Shown: piece after piece, positions 1 to 20,441 of the stretch
How positions within the stretch are numbered: the first letter of the stretch is position 1
How the letters are laid out: every line of letters begins with the position of its first letter
Origin: Brachycybe producta
Taxonomy: Eukaryota > Arthropoda > Diplopoda > Playtdesmida > Andrognathidae
Assembly (NCBI GenBank): GCA_036925085.1
Contig: JAUPFP010000124.1
Span: forward strand, 124,001-188,000
Length of the DNA stretch: 64,000 nt
Direction of reading: 5' to 3'
Made by a program: the position numbers and the translations under genes
Notes under the pieces: model-generated
Databases searched by the model: none
What the model was told of the DNA's origin: nothing
What the model saw: only the letters and a program-made list of their open reading frames with translations

Positions 1-110
1 GCAATAATGTGAATCCTCCCCCACCCCTCCTTTCTTTCTTCGTCTATTTTTGTTTCATCTGGACACTCGTCACCAATTTCTGATTTTTGAATCCCTTTTA
101 GAGTTTTTAC

Positions 111-269
111 AGGAACCACTTTTGGAGGTCGAGTTCGGCTGTAAATCAGAGTCGACTGTGGTGGTTGAAAAGTGTATGAACTGAGAATTAAAGTCGCCTG
201 GAGTGGTCGGTTTTGGACGACAAGTAGACTATTTTTTTCAATGGAACTCGACCACCAAAAGTGGTTCTT
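111..269. repeat. Foldback element, CCACTTTTGG family, copy 1
   Basis: The left arm at 111-135 and right arm at 245-269 are near-perfect reverse complements, centred on CCACTTTTGG and its complement. The spacer is about 110 bases. The same arms recur at 653-741, so this is a dispersed small inverted-repeat family with no coding capacity. Confidence 0.75.
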
Positions 270-652
270 GTGAAAAGGCTCATAATTCTGAATCATCTGT
301 GTCTCAACTTGATCCAAGAAAACCAAACGAATTGTAGAAACGTTTTTGGTAAATAATTATTATTCCATAGTTTCTAATGGACGACGATAAATTGGTGACA
401 CTTTATTTCTGTTTTTCGGACATTCCGTGGCCGAGGGTTTTCTTTTTATTTCCTTGACATTTATTTATTTCTTTAATTCGTTTTCGTTTTTTTTTTTGTA
501 GATCATTTTTACATAACGAAGATTTTTTTAAAAAAATACCCAACTTTAAATGATTTTTTTTTAAATTAAGATTTTAAACTTTTGATTTTGTACTTTAGGT
601 TTCAAATATATCTTATTTTTGCTTCCCATCACTCAAAGTATCTAATGGCCTT

Positions 653-741
653 GACACACAGACCACTTTTGGTGGTTGATTTCGACTGCAAAATGAAGTC
701 GCAGGTGGTTGGGCTCGACCACCAAAAGTGGTCTGTCTGTG
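653..741. repeat. Foldback element, CCACTTTTGG family, copy 2
   Basis: The arms (about 653-678 and 714-741) pair almost completely around a ~35-base centre. The arm core is the same as in the element at 111-269. Both copies lie upstream of SART3. Confidence 0.75.
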
Positions 742-1629
742 TTTTGTCTTAAGTTTTAATTTTATTTTGCATCCACGCTTGTCCGTCATTGTTTTTTCTT
801 CTTTTTTCATCTAAATTAGAATTCAGTTCGCGTATTTTGTTTTTCTCTTCCTATTCTTAGCCACCCACACCTCGGTCAAAATATCAATTGTGTTGTGCTA
901 ATGATGAATTTATTAATTAATTAAACAAAAAAAGTAGTTGCAATTTCTTTTTAACAAAGAGGAGATTAAAAAAATTGAATGTGTTTTGACAATTTAGGTT
1001 GTTTGTGTCTAAAGCAAAAAAAAGTATGTACTGTGGCTTAAATATGGTTCTTTTTATGGAAATTATACCGTCGTCGTCGTCGAATTCTGTAAAACTTGAC
1101 GCATTAAACTGTAACGTGTGTAATTTCTTACTTCTTAAGTTTTTATTTTTTAGAAATTGGTTTCAAATTTTCGGCGTTCGTTTCGTATTTTTGCAGGGAA
1201 TTCATGTAACATTTTAAAAGGTAGAAAACTAGAATTATAGAAAATCAATTTTTTATTAAAAGTACAGAACTTCCCATTGAAAAGATTTTTTTAAAGTATC
1301 TGCTTTTCTAATATAATTTGCTAAGGGCTGGCTGTCTGTCGTTCACTCACTCCATTTGTGAACGAATGTTCTTGGAAACTACGCACTAGAAACGTGAAAA
1401 TGAACCAGAATACACATCTTTAGATGGGCTTCTTTGTAGGCTACCTTAGAATTTTCGATTTTCCTTGTTGACCTCATTTTTGTGAAAAATCATCAAATTT
1501 CTCCAGAACCCTTGAACATATAAAGTTGGCAGCCAGGAAAGCTTGCTTGACTGCATCGCGCTTTTTTTAAAAAAAATATAAATGAACCCACGTGGGTTAT
1601 AGTAAAGGGCCCCTTTGGTATCAAAAAAT

Positions 1630-1692
1630 TGGTTATGTCTTTGGCAGAGAAGTGAGAGGTCCTTGGTTCAAGTGCTGGCTGGATTTCTTGTG
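1630..1692 (+). repeat. tRNA-like module, possible SINE remnant
   Basis: The stretch GGTTCAAGTGC near 1677 resembles the RNA polymerase III B box. It is preceded by GCAGAGAAGTGAGAGG-like sequence, as in the anticodon-to-T-arm part of a degraded tRNA. No A box at the proper distance and no clean cloverleaf could be drawn. It may be a tRNA-derived SINE head or chance. Confidence 0.3.
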
Positions 1693-1932
1693 TATTAATT
1701 TCTTCAACGCAAGGCAGGCTTATACTGGGACCAACCATGGTGTTTACATGAAATGTATATCGCGAATATAAGGCTATCGCACCCATCGAAGACAGGCTTT
1801 CGTTTTAGTATTTTAATATTTTCTAAGTGGACAATTGTCAGTCAATGTACAGGCAGTACTTGGAGCTCAAACGAGGCGTGAATTACGAATTTACGAAGTC
1901 TGTAAGTATTATTTTGATAGCTGCCTAACCAT

Positions 1933-2136
1933 AAGAGGAAACGTGTGACGTCAGAGGAGTTGACTCAAAATTTAGTATTGTCGTTTTGTCTAATAAAAAA
2001 GGTAATAACAAAAGAATGTAATAAACCTATTGTTTAAACTGTTGATAACTTCTGATAACATCCCTTTTTTCTATCAGACTAAATGGCAATCTTAAATTTC
2101 TTTAGGCAACCCATCTGACGTCACAAACTTCCTTTT
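1933..2136. repeat. TGACGTCA-ended inverted-repeat element, copy 1
   Basis: Left arm 1933-1963 and right arm 2108-2136 are imperfect reverse complements, each with GTGACGTCAGA or its complement near the end. A closely similar element of about the same length lies at 63114-63316, which supports a MITE-like family. Confidence 0.7.
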
Positions 2137-2667
2137 AATGGTAAGACAACCATAATTGGGTTGTTTGATTATTTTCAACGTAATCAATGCAACTAAATTC
2201 TCATACATAGATTTCTTGTGAACGAATTATATTATTTTTCCTGGCAACACGAGAGGCTCAGCCCTCAATTCTATGAATTAATTATTATCCAAAATATATA
2301 AATTGTAAATTTTAATCAAGTTGAATTAACCGGGTTTCTGAAAACTTAATTAAAAAATCGATACATTCGATAAATTAAAAAAACTTAATTTTAAAGTATG
2401 GAAGGCGGTTTGGGACGTAAATTTCCATTTTTTTTCCACGGTACGATTTATCTATTTGTCAATTGTATTGAACCACTGCTTAATCCGTATCCGAAATTGT
2501 ATTGATAAATGCATCAATTCGTAATGTGTGGATCAATAAATAGTAATGAGAAGTAAGTCAATCGTACTGAAGAAAAAAAGAGGAAAACGTTCCAACAAGG
2601 CTTCCATATAAAAGATCGATGATAAAAAATATCGATTTGTCTATAAATCGAACATCTCTAAAACAAA

Positions 2668-5600
2668 ATGGACGATTTTCCTGGTTGTGTTGATGGTGAT
2701 AATCGTTGTTCAGACGACTCCCAGGACAAACAGGACGAAATGGAGTGCGGTACGAGTGTTTTATCCGATAAAGAAGACGATGGAAATTCAGACGATTCTT
2801 CCTCCGAAGATGAAAGTATTTTAGCGTCAGAAATATCAGAAGTCGAATCTACGGTCAGTCTAATAGGAAAAACGATTAGTAGACACTCTCGTTAGTTACA
2901 CTTGTTGTCGGTTAGGTGGCGCTACAATAGTATTACTTTTGAATTAAGAAATGTTATTAAGTGACTGCTGCTGCTCCCTGTTTGACGATACGTGTAACTA
3001 AAATGTGTAATGAGTGCCTGCTCAGCTCTCACTTTTTTGTGTGCTGATGTTTGTTTCGTAAACTTCGTTCGTGTTTTTTCTTAGTTGGAGGCGAATCCTT
3101 ATCTGTACGATAAACATGTAAGTCTCATAGAAACATTGAAAAGAAGTGGAGATCTCGACAAGCTGCGTAAAGCGAGGGAACGGATGAGTTCTCTTTTTCC
3201 GCTCACGGAAGGTTCAGGCTCATTTGTTATTAGGTGTCCGTGTGCGGGTTAACAACCGACTTTTTACATGTTTCAGTTCTCTGGTTGGATTGGATTCGTG
3301 ACGAGATGGGTTTGTCTGTGACCGAAGAAGAGAAGGACATGGTGGCTGCCCTCTTCGAAAGAGCCGTCAAGGACTATTTATGTCTGTTTTCATGTTTGGT
3401 TTCTGTTCGCGGCTAAATTCCATTTCTTTTTTCTGTTTTTAGCCGTCGAACTGTGGCTGGAGTACGCGCAGTTTTCGATTGGAAGGATGGGAACGGTGGA
3501 AAGTGGTATCGACAAATGCCGAGCGTTGTTCGAGAGAGCAATCACGGCCGCAGGACTACACGTCTCGAAGGGAAGTGTCCTCTGGGAGGCATACAGAGAG
3601 TTTGAAAACGCAATTCTCATGACCGTTCAGGTTTGATTCTTTTCAAATGGTCGCCGGTTTTTTTTTTAGATTCTAATGTTTGCTTTCTCGTTACGAAAGC
3701 ATCCGGATGAGAACTTGACTTCAGAACAAGAAGAAGCTATCTCTCGTCAGTATACGAGAGTGATGAACGTCTTTAAGAGGCAGCTTAGTGTTCCTCTGTT
3801 GGACATGGAAAAAACTTATGAGGAACTGAATGAATGGGCGCCACAAGAGAAGATTGATCCAAATATCAAATTGGGTTTCAACAAAGCAGTTGCCAAGTTG
3901 AAGAAGATAACTCCATATGAAGAAGCACTGGTTTCGTTTCTTTCATCACTTGCTTATAGACCTACGTTGAGTCTTTGTTTCTGTTTTCGTTTCAGTTTGC
4001 GGTCGAAGCTCCGACCGAATCCGTGTATGGCGAATACATTGCTTTCGAAACGAAGGAGGGAGAACCGACTCGAATCCAGTGTCTGTATGAACGGGCGATT
4101 GTCGAAAACTGTCTCTCGCCGTCTCTCTGGGAGCAATACGTCGACTATTTGGTTTTCTATTAAGCTTTTAAACCTGATATTTTCCATCTGTGAATGAATT
4201 TTCTAATTTGTTTTTTATATTTTGAAAGGATTTTCAGTTGAAGATCGCGAGCGTCGTTCTTCCCGTATACGAAAGAGCGATCAGAAACTGTCCTTGGTCT
4301 TTGAAATTGTGGCAAGGATACTTACGGGCGCTGGAAAGGTACAACGAACCACGGGACAAAGTGAAAGGTTTGCCAGATTTAACCTTTTCAGTCTCGTATT
4401 TTGGCTGATATTTTTTTGTTCGATTTTTTCATTAGAGACGGTCGAAAGGGCTTTAACTGCCGGATTCACTTCTGCGGACGAATTCAGAGAACTGTGGCTC
4501 ACTTATGTGGATTATTTACGACGTGGAGTCGATTTCTCGCAAGGTTTTTTTCTCGTCATTAACTTTTCCTCACGAACTAAGCTTTAATCTCTCGTTTCGT
4601 TTCAGATCAAACCGAAGATCTCACACTTTTGAGAGCCACGTTTGAAAAGGCTCACAATTACCTTATTGAAGGTTTACTTTTAAAACTTTGTTTAAAATTC
4701 TGAGTGCTTATTTTTTTCTAAAATTAGGTTTTGGAGTTGATGGCGATCCAACTTGCATCTTATTTCAATACTGGGCACGTATTGAGGTGAGTGTTGTCTA
4801 ACTAAACGAGTGTAATCGTTAGTAATCGATTGATAATTCGTTTCAGGGAAAGTTTTGTAAAAACATGGAAAAGGCTCGTGAAATATGGAATGACATTTTA
4901 CATTTGGGACATTCGCAAAAGGCCCAGATGTGGTTGGAATTTTGTAATCTAGAGAAGTAAAGGTGGCATTTATGTCGTTCTTTGTTTTCGTATCGATAAA
5001 TTGCATTGCTTTTTGGATGCAGATGTGCTGGCGACTCGAAACACTTACGTAAATTGTTTGCAAGGGCCGTTCAGTCGACGTCCGATTGGCCCGAATACGT
5101 TGCGGAGGCTTGGCTCACTTTCGAAAGGGACGAAGGAACTTTGGAGCAGTGGGAAAATGCTTCATCCAAAATTGACGCGAAGATGACGATCATCCAGAAT
5201 AAGAGATTAAAAGTAGTGCAGGGTTTTATTTCCTACTTTTTAAGTACAAAACACATTAAGAAAAACTAGGAACTGTCTTAAAAACTAGAAGAGTAACTGA
5301 ATTAAGATATTTTATGAGCTTACTTATTTTTGAAGTCGAGTTATTCTATGTTTCAGACGGGCGAAATTGGAAATAGTTTAGAAACTAGAAGGGTAGCTCA
5401 ATCACTTAATAGTATTTTCGTATTGTTATCTTTTAAAATAAGCTTTTTATGTCATTTTGAAAATTCTAACAAGTGTTTTTTGTAATTTTTTGTTTATAAA
5501 AAGTTTCAATTTGAAATAGACAAACTTGAAAATTAACTATTAAGCTGTCTCATTTGCTCTTCTAGTTTCTAAAACACTTTGTAAGCCTTCTTGATGAGTT

Positions 5601-7200
5601 TTGTTATTAGCTGCTTTGTAACTTGTCTCTAGTTTTACGTTTTACTCGAGTCTTTAACTTTTTCAGGAATTAGAGCTGGCTGCTGTTAACGAACCGGTTG
5701 AAACCGTGAAAAAGGGTAAGTCGATGGCGGGCCACAAGACGGTTTCTCTATCTCAGCCTTCGAGGAAAACGTCGACGAAACGAAAGGTTTAGGGTGTTTT
5801 TCTGTCTACAACTGTCTTCCTGGTAAAATCATACTATATTCATTTCGTTTACAGTTTGAGGAGTTAGGTGGAGACGATACAGAGTCGAACGTCGTGGTCG
5901 ATAAAGAAGGTTTTAAGATTCCTCGGATATCGAATCCAAATAAAGACTGTAAGACAAAGCCTCTCAATGCTCCTCCTAATCCTCCGACGGCAAAGAAAAG
6001 GGAAGGTAATCGTTTAATGGCGCGCACGTTTATGCATTGTTAGAGAATAATCTTTTGTTTTCAGGTGCGGTTCCTAGAGTGAACGTCGAACGTGACAGCT
6101 CCAAAGACGAGCGTTCTGTTTTCGTCAGTAATTTGTCATTCGACGTCGATGAAAAAAGAATCCAGGAGTTCTTTGAGGAGGTATTTTTTTTTTTAGCTGA
6201 CGTTAAGTTCATTTATGAGAGTTTTTTTTTCTCAGATCGAATGTTTGTTTCGTTGCAGATTGGAGAGGTGAAAGAAGTGAGGTTGGTTAGAGACTATAAA
6301 GGACGTTCCAAAGGGTTTTGTTACGTGGAATTTGCCGATTGGGTGAGATTACTACAGACTTTTTTAGACGAAAGATTCAGTTTTCGTTTTAAAATTGTTT
6401 GTTATCGAAGGACATCGTCCTTAAAGCTCTGAAGAAGGACAGAGTTCCGATCGATGGACGACCCGTTTTCGTTTCTAAATGTGAGGACAAATCCAAGAGA
6501 ACGAAACAAAAATTCAAAGTGGGACTTTTACTTTTAAACCTTCCAATCGATTTTATTTAAAATAATTATCTCCTTTCTATAGTACAGCGTCTCCATGGAA
6601 AGAAATAAACTGTTTGTGAAAGGGCTGCCTTTGTCGGCCACACAAGACGTCGTCGTCGAAACATTTAAACCGTTTGGCGAATTAAAGGAAGCTCGTCTAG
6701 TCACTTATCGTAACGGTCATTCCAAGGGTTACGCTTTTGTCGAATACAAGGATGAAGTACGAAGAATTCGATCGTGACTTTTTAGACGCTCAAAAGTGAC
6801 TAATTTTGTGTTTAATTTTCTAAGGCGTCGGCCGTTGCTGCCGTAGAAACGGCCGATGGAATGGTTCTAGACGGACACACGATTTCGGTGGCCATAAGTA
6901 ACCCATCAGAGAGCAAGTCGAAAACTGAAGATAAACCGTCGTTAGGGGAATGGACTACCGAAAGCAGCACTGGACCGTGCGTATTTCGATTACTGGTTTT
7001 TTCTTTATCGAGAACGGCCTTTCAAATGGGATTTCTTTTTTTCTTATTTCTTGTGTCTTAGAAGAGGACGAGGCCGAACTCGGGTGACGTTGCTTCCGAG
7101 ATCCGTGGCGGTTAAAGCGTCATCCAACGGTTCCGCTAAAGGAACGACCGTGAAACCAATGAGTAATGACGACTTTCGTAACATGCTCGTCTCAAAATAA
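2668..7200 (+). CDS. SART3: SART3, U4/U6 snRNP recycling factor (about 20 exons)
   Basis: The family binds U6 and promotes U4/U6 snRNP reassembly in the nucleus, and acts as a scaffold for deubiquitinases. Exon 1 (2668-2853) is acidic. HAT repeats follow from 3085 to about 5213, with readings such as LWLDWIRDEMG, LWEAYREFE, RAIRNCPW and DYLRRGVDF that align with SART3. After a Lys/Ser-rich linker come two RRMs: RNP motifs VFVSNL and KGFCYVEF (6117-6342), then LFVKGL and KGYAFVEY (6608-6756). The protein ends with a SART3-specific RGRGRT stretch and the C-terminal MSNDDFRNMLVSK. Exons join in phase: 2668-2853, 3085-3211, 3277-3380, 3443-3630, 3670-3930, 3996-4151, 4229-4367, 4436-4543 and onward to 7062-7200. 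The start is the first ATG giving the acidic N-terminus. The intron at about 5211-5667 carries a foldback repeat. The estimated length is somewhat shorter than human SART3. Confidence 0.95.
5276..5582. repeat. GAAACTAGAAGGGTAGCTC foldback family, copy a (SART3 intron)
   Basis: The motif TAGAAACTAGAAGGGTAGCT (about 5382) followed by CAATCACTTAA, with the reverse complement TTCTAGTTTCTAAAACAC ending at about 5578, frames an AT-rich centre. A second diverged left end sits at 5283. It fills most of the intron between 5211 and 5667. Confidence 0.75.
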
Positions 7201-7204
7201 TAAA
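7199..7204 (+). terminator. Poly(A) signal overlapping the SART3 stop codon
   Basis: AATAAA at 7199-7204 shares two bases with the TAA stop at 7198-7200. A T/GT-rich stretch follows from 7217. No other AATAAA on this strand is evident in the next ~150 bases. If used, the 3'UTR would be only some 20-30 bases. Confidence 0.5.
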
Positions 7205-8228
7205 GGACGCATTCTTTTTTGTACTTTTTGGTTATGTTTATTTTCAGTTTTATATTTATTCACATTCGATGGTTTTGTGCTTCAGAATTGTTTATTTTAA
7301 AAATATTGTACAAAAACACCTGTTACGCAGGTTTATTTATTTTTTAGTGTGTTGCAAGCACGGAAGTTGCAGAAAGTTAATTTTTAAAAATATACGTTTC
7401 TTCTTTTTACGTACATAATTTTTAATCGGAAAAGTAAGAAGCTGCCCTTTAGTAGCTGCCATAAAAATTGTAGATACTACAAAGGCGCTTCTGGAAAATG
7501 ATTTACGAAATGTTTCAGCCATTATAAACTTATGGAGGTAATTCAACTACTCCGTGCTAGAGCCGTGTGAATGTGTCATCACTGATCATTAGGCAGCGCC
7601 ATCGTTACTTTGAGTTAAATTTCTTCTCGGTTTCAACGGTAAGAGAGGGGGTATATAATAGAAGCTCACTCATAAAAATCGTTATTGTTTAAAAAAAGTT
7701 GTACTACCTCTACGTATGTTATATTTTGGTTTCGGCGCTTGAACTAACGGAGTCATGGTTGTATGGTGCGCCGTATAACTCAGAACCAACACCAGCTTTT
7801 TGTTTGCTGTTATTCGGAGTCAATCACGAAGCGACAGGAAGTTGAGTTTTGTGCTTGTTGTCTCTACATATTTTTATTACAAACGGAGAAGCCGATTTGC
7901 GTCGTTTTAGAGAGGAAACGTTTTCGTTACGTTCGTTTTTCCGTTTTATTTACATTTGTTTTTGAGGTTCTTTTTAAAATAGTTTAAAGTAAGTATAAAT
8001 TCATTGCCGATCGTTTTTTTTTTGCTGCATTTGTGTTTTTCTTGGCGTTTATTTCATTTTTAACGCTCTTTAAATTCGTCCATTGTTTTAATCATAAACA
8101 CCGGTTTTGCGCGCGTGTCTGAGACACTCGTCTTTTTTTCTTCCGAATTTGTGCACGTGGTCGCTTTAATTTTGGTTTCTACTTGTTTAGTTTTTTGAAG
8201 AGATCAACGCAACAAAGGGGCTCGTAAG
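7205..8228. other. SART3-PRPF8 intergenic region
   Basis: About 1 kb between two genes on the same strand. It is AT-rich and no exon could be supported on either strand. The final part (from about 8000) is pyrimidine-rich and should contain the PRPF8 promoter and 5'UTR. A 5'UTR intron is possible but not demonstrable. Confidence 0.5.
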
Positions 8229-17906
<9,678 letters not shown>

Positions 17907-18098
17907 GGAGAACGAACGAGGAAGATTTCGATTCGCCGAATTTTTCTTCTCGTGAAGTTGTTTTACTTTTTTATATATATTTTTGATTCTTGCGTCGTAC
18001 GCCAAATTTATCGTCATTATATGTAGTGAACCATGTCCTTTTATCATTTCGTTCTGAATAATAATTCGAATGTTTTTTTTGTAATTATTTCCTCTAAA
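17907..18098 (+). other. PRPF8 3'UTR
   Basis: This AT-rich stretch has no coding potential. It runs from the PRPF8 stop to the AATAAA at 18099. Confidence 0.6.
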
Positions 18099-18104
18099 AA
18101 TAAA
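18099..18104 (+). terminator. Poly(A) signal of PRPF8
   Basis: AATAAA lies 193 bases after the PRPF8 stop, in a T-rich context, and is the first canonical hexamer on this strand after the gene. Confidence 0.6.
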
Positions 18105-18200
18105 ACGAAAATATTAAATTTGGCGGGTTAAATCGATGATCTGATTTTTCTATCATGATCTGATCGATATCTATAATATCGATACGAACGTAGCGGTTTA

Positions 18201-18830
18201 TCAAGGGAGACGACATTAAAAAAATCATGTACGAGATTCATTGAGATTCACAGCAGATCGTTTGTTATGGAAAGATATTTTACTTTTTATTTGCGTTTTA
18301 CAGGATATCTAGAACAGAAATGAAGCTTTAAAAATCAGTAAAACATTGGTAAAAAGTAAAATGGCTCGTAATACCGTACGAGATTCACCCCCAATGTCCG
18401 CCCCCTTGGTTCTCTTATGGTTAGATAATGTCTGCGTTGCCGAGTGGATAGAATCAAGCTTTTATCTAAATAAATTAGTTAAAAAGGAATTAAGCAGTTT
18501 TTTATTCTGTTAAATTTATTTGTGTTAATTTGATTTTTCTTTTAATTCTGTTTTTTGGCGGATTGTGATTAGAGAAAAAGAGTAAAGGTTGGCAACACTG
18601 TATCATATGAAGTTAACTCAAAGGGGGGCGACATATGGAGTAAATCTCATGCAATAGGACGAGCGGTTTTACATTTTATCCGCGTTTTTACTGGATGTTC
18701 GGAATTGAATTGTATTTCGGAGTTCGGATATGATATACACAGTAAAATGCGGATAAAAAGTTAAACTGCTTATCATCATACATATGTTCTGCTGTGTACA
18801 TGATTTTCTTCTATGTCGTCGCCCTGGTGA
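18201..18830. repeat. Large foldback element of about 630 bp
   Basis: The left arm at 18201-18232 (GGGAGACGACATT then AATCATGTAC) and the right arm at 18796-18830 are reverse complements with a few mismatches. Nested inside is a second inverted pair around TTTTACATTTTATCCGC (about 18668) and its complement near 18741. No open reading frame is present, so it looks like a non-autonomous DNA element. A tRNA-like box GTTGCCGAGTGG occurs at about 18436. Confidence 0.6.
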
Positions 18831-20441
18831 AAATTAGCGTACCTGTATATTGAAGTTTTTATGATTCTATGTTTGTGTTTTGTCGTTCCGCTTCAGTGTT
18901 GTCTTCAATTTTGGGCCCGGAAGCCAAGTTGGATTGACGTTCTTGTTGTTTATTATTCTTCTCTCGCTTGTTGTTTGTTTCGTTCGGTTACGTCACTAAT
19001 TAAGTACTAAATAGTGCGTCGTTTTTACGTTTTAATCTTAAAATTATGTTTTGTGACTTAATTCTGAATTTGGATTTCGTTTATGAACGCCGAAACTAAA
19101 GGAGAGGAATCAGTTTAATGAATGCTTGAGTTTTATCATTTGATTATTTTCAATATATAGATGACATTGCCGTTGATCACCGTAATAGGAAGAGGACGCA
19201 AGAAGAAGAAGGTATTTTAATAACTATATAAAAATATATATTACAGGAGGAGGGGGGTTGGATGTGTGAGCTAAGGGGAGAACAGCCCTTGAGGCCTATC
19301 CATGGCGCTCGGAGCGCTTTCTTCCTCCCTCTTCTTCTTCTTCTTCCCCCTTGAATACCTGTTTAAAGAGAAGCGGAATGCGCGGTGCCAGGTACGACGA
19401 CGATGGCAGCACCTGGTGACGTCACAGGCGCCATTCTCTATCTAAACTGAAACGCAGGAAACTGGAATTAAAATTAAAAAAAAAATTACAGAAATTGCTT
19501 AAAAATGTAACAAATTTACCTGGAAACTTGTTTAAAAATACAAGAAATAAAGGGATTTTGAAGGAAAGCTTAGTTAATTGTCATAAAGATAAAGACAACT
19601 GCAAAAATGAAGCAGAAACTTTCAAAACAATGACAAAACTTGCAGAAAAAAAAATTACCTTAGAAAATTCATGTATTTATTTATTTTTTTAATTCTACAA
19701 TTCTATTTCGCTAAATGAAATGCTGAAAACTGCAATCATTTTGCAGGAAACGTTGCATTTAAATGAAATAAAACACAGAAATTGCGTAAAAATGTAGCAA
19801 TTTTAAATGGAAACATGTTTTTAAAAAAGTGTAATAAATGAGAGAATTTTGAAAGAAATCTAAAAATGAAGAAAATTTCAAAAATAAAATACAAAAATGC
19901 AAAAAAATAAATAAATGAAATCTTATAAAATTCAGTTTTAAAACTTTAGATTTTAGCGAATTAATGATTTTGTTGATTTCCGTAAATATTAGGATTATAT
20001 TTTATTAATATAATAGTTTAAAATGAACTGAAAAGTGAAATATGAACATTTTTTGGGTCATTTTTCGCATTAATATTATTATAATGGGCGTATTTTTTAA
20101 AGGTGATGAGAGATTATAATTGTTAAAATTATAAATTTATATTTATTGTATTTGAGAATTGAGGTCACTTTCAAGTTCAATAAAAAGTGTTGTTAGCTCT
20201 AAGAGAGTTAATTTTGACTTGACAGTTGACTCTCAGAGAGGGGAGGGGGGGTCATGACCCTGCTCATAAGTGGGGATTAAAAGGTGGAGTTATAGTGACG
20301 TCATGAAGGACACTTGAGTTGTGTTTTTGTTGATTTGTTTCTCGTTCCTCCCAGTGACACTGACACACAAGACAACACGCGCACAGGAGCACAACAACGC
20401 TCAGCAGTGGATTGAGGCTCGCCCAATTCAGTGAGAGTTGA
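18831..20441. other. PRPF8-SLC22 spacer
   Basis: AT-rich with A-rich runs (19460-20100). A short exon-like stretch lies at 19161-19211. A slightly GC-richer patch at 19230-19440 and a CT/GT-rich patch at 20220-20440 could belong to the SLC22 promoter and 5'UTR. No gene is supported. Confidence 0.5.

Larger units (their letters stand above)
1..2667. other. Non-coding upstream spacer
   Basis: AT-rich DNA with no convincing exon on either strand. It contains two foldbacks (111-269 and 653-741), a tRNA-like short module near 1630-1690 and one copy of a TGACGTCA-ended inverted-repeat element (1933-2136). The last ~150 bases presumably carry the SART3 promoter and 5'UTR, but no TATA box or initiator stands out. 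Confidence 0.6.

Noticed and set aside
1493..1786. Minus-strand 97-codon frame
   Set aside because: No domain, signal or splice context. It overlaps the tRNA-like repeat module, where such frames arise by chance.
18425..18470. tRNA-Leu/Ser-like start GTTGCCGAGTGG
   Set aside because: Only an A-box-like block is present; no anticodon stem, B box or acceptor stem could be formed. It lies inside a foldback element.
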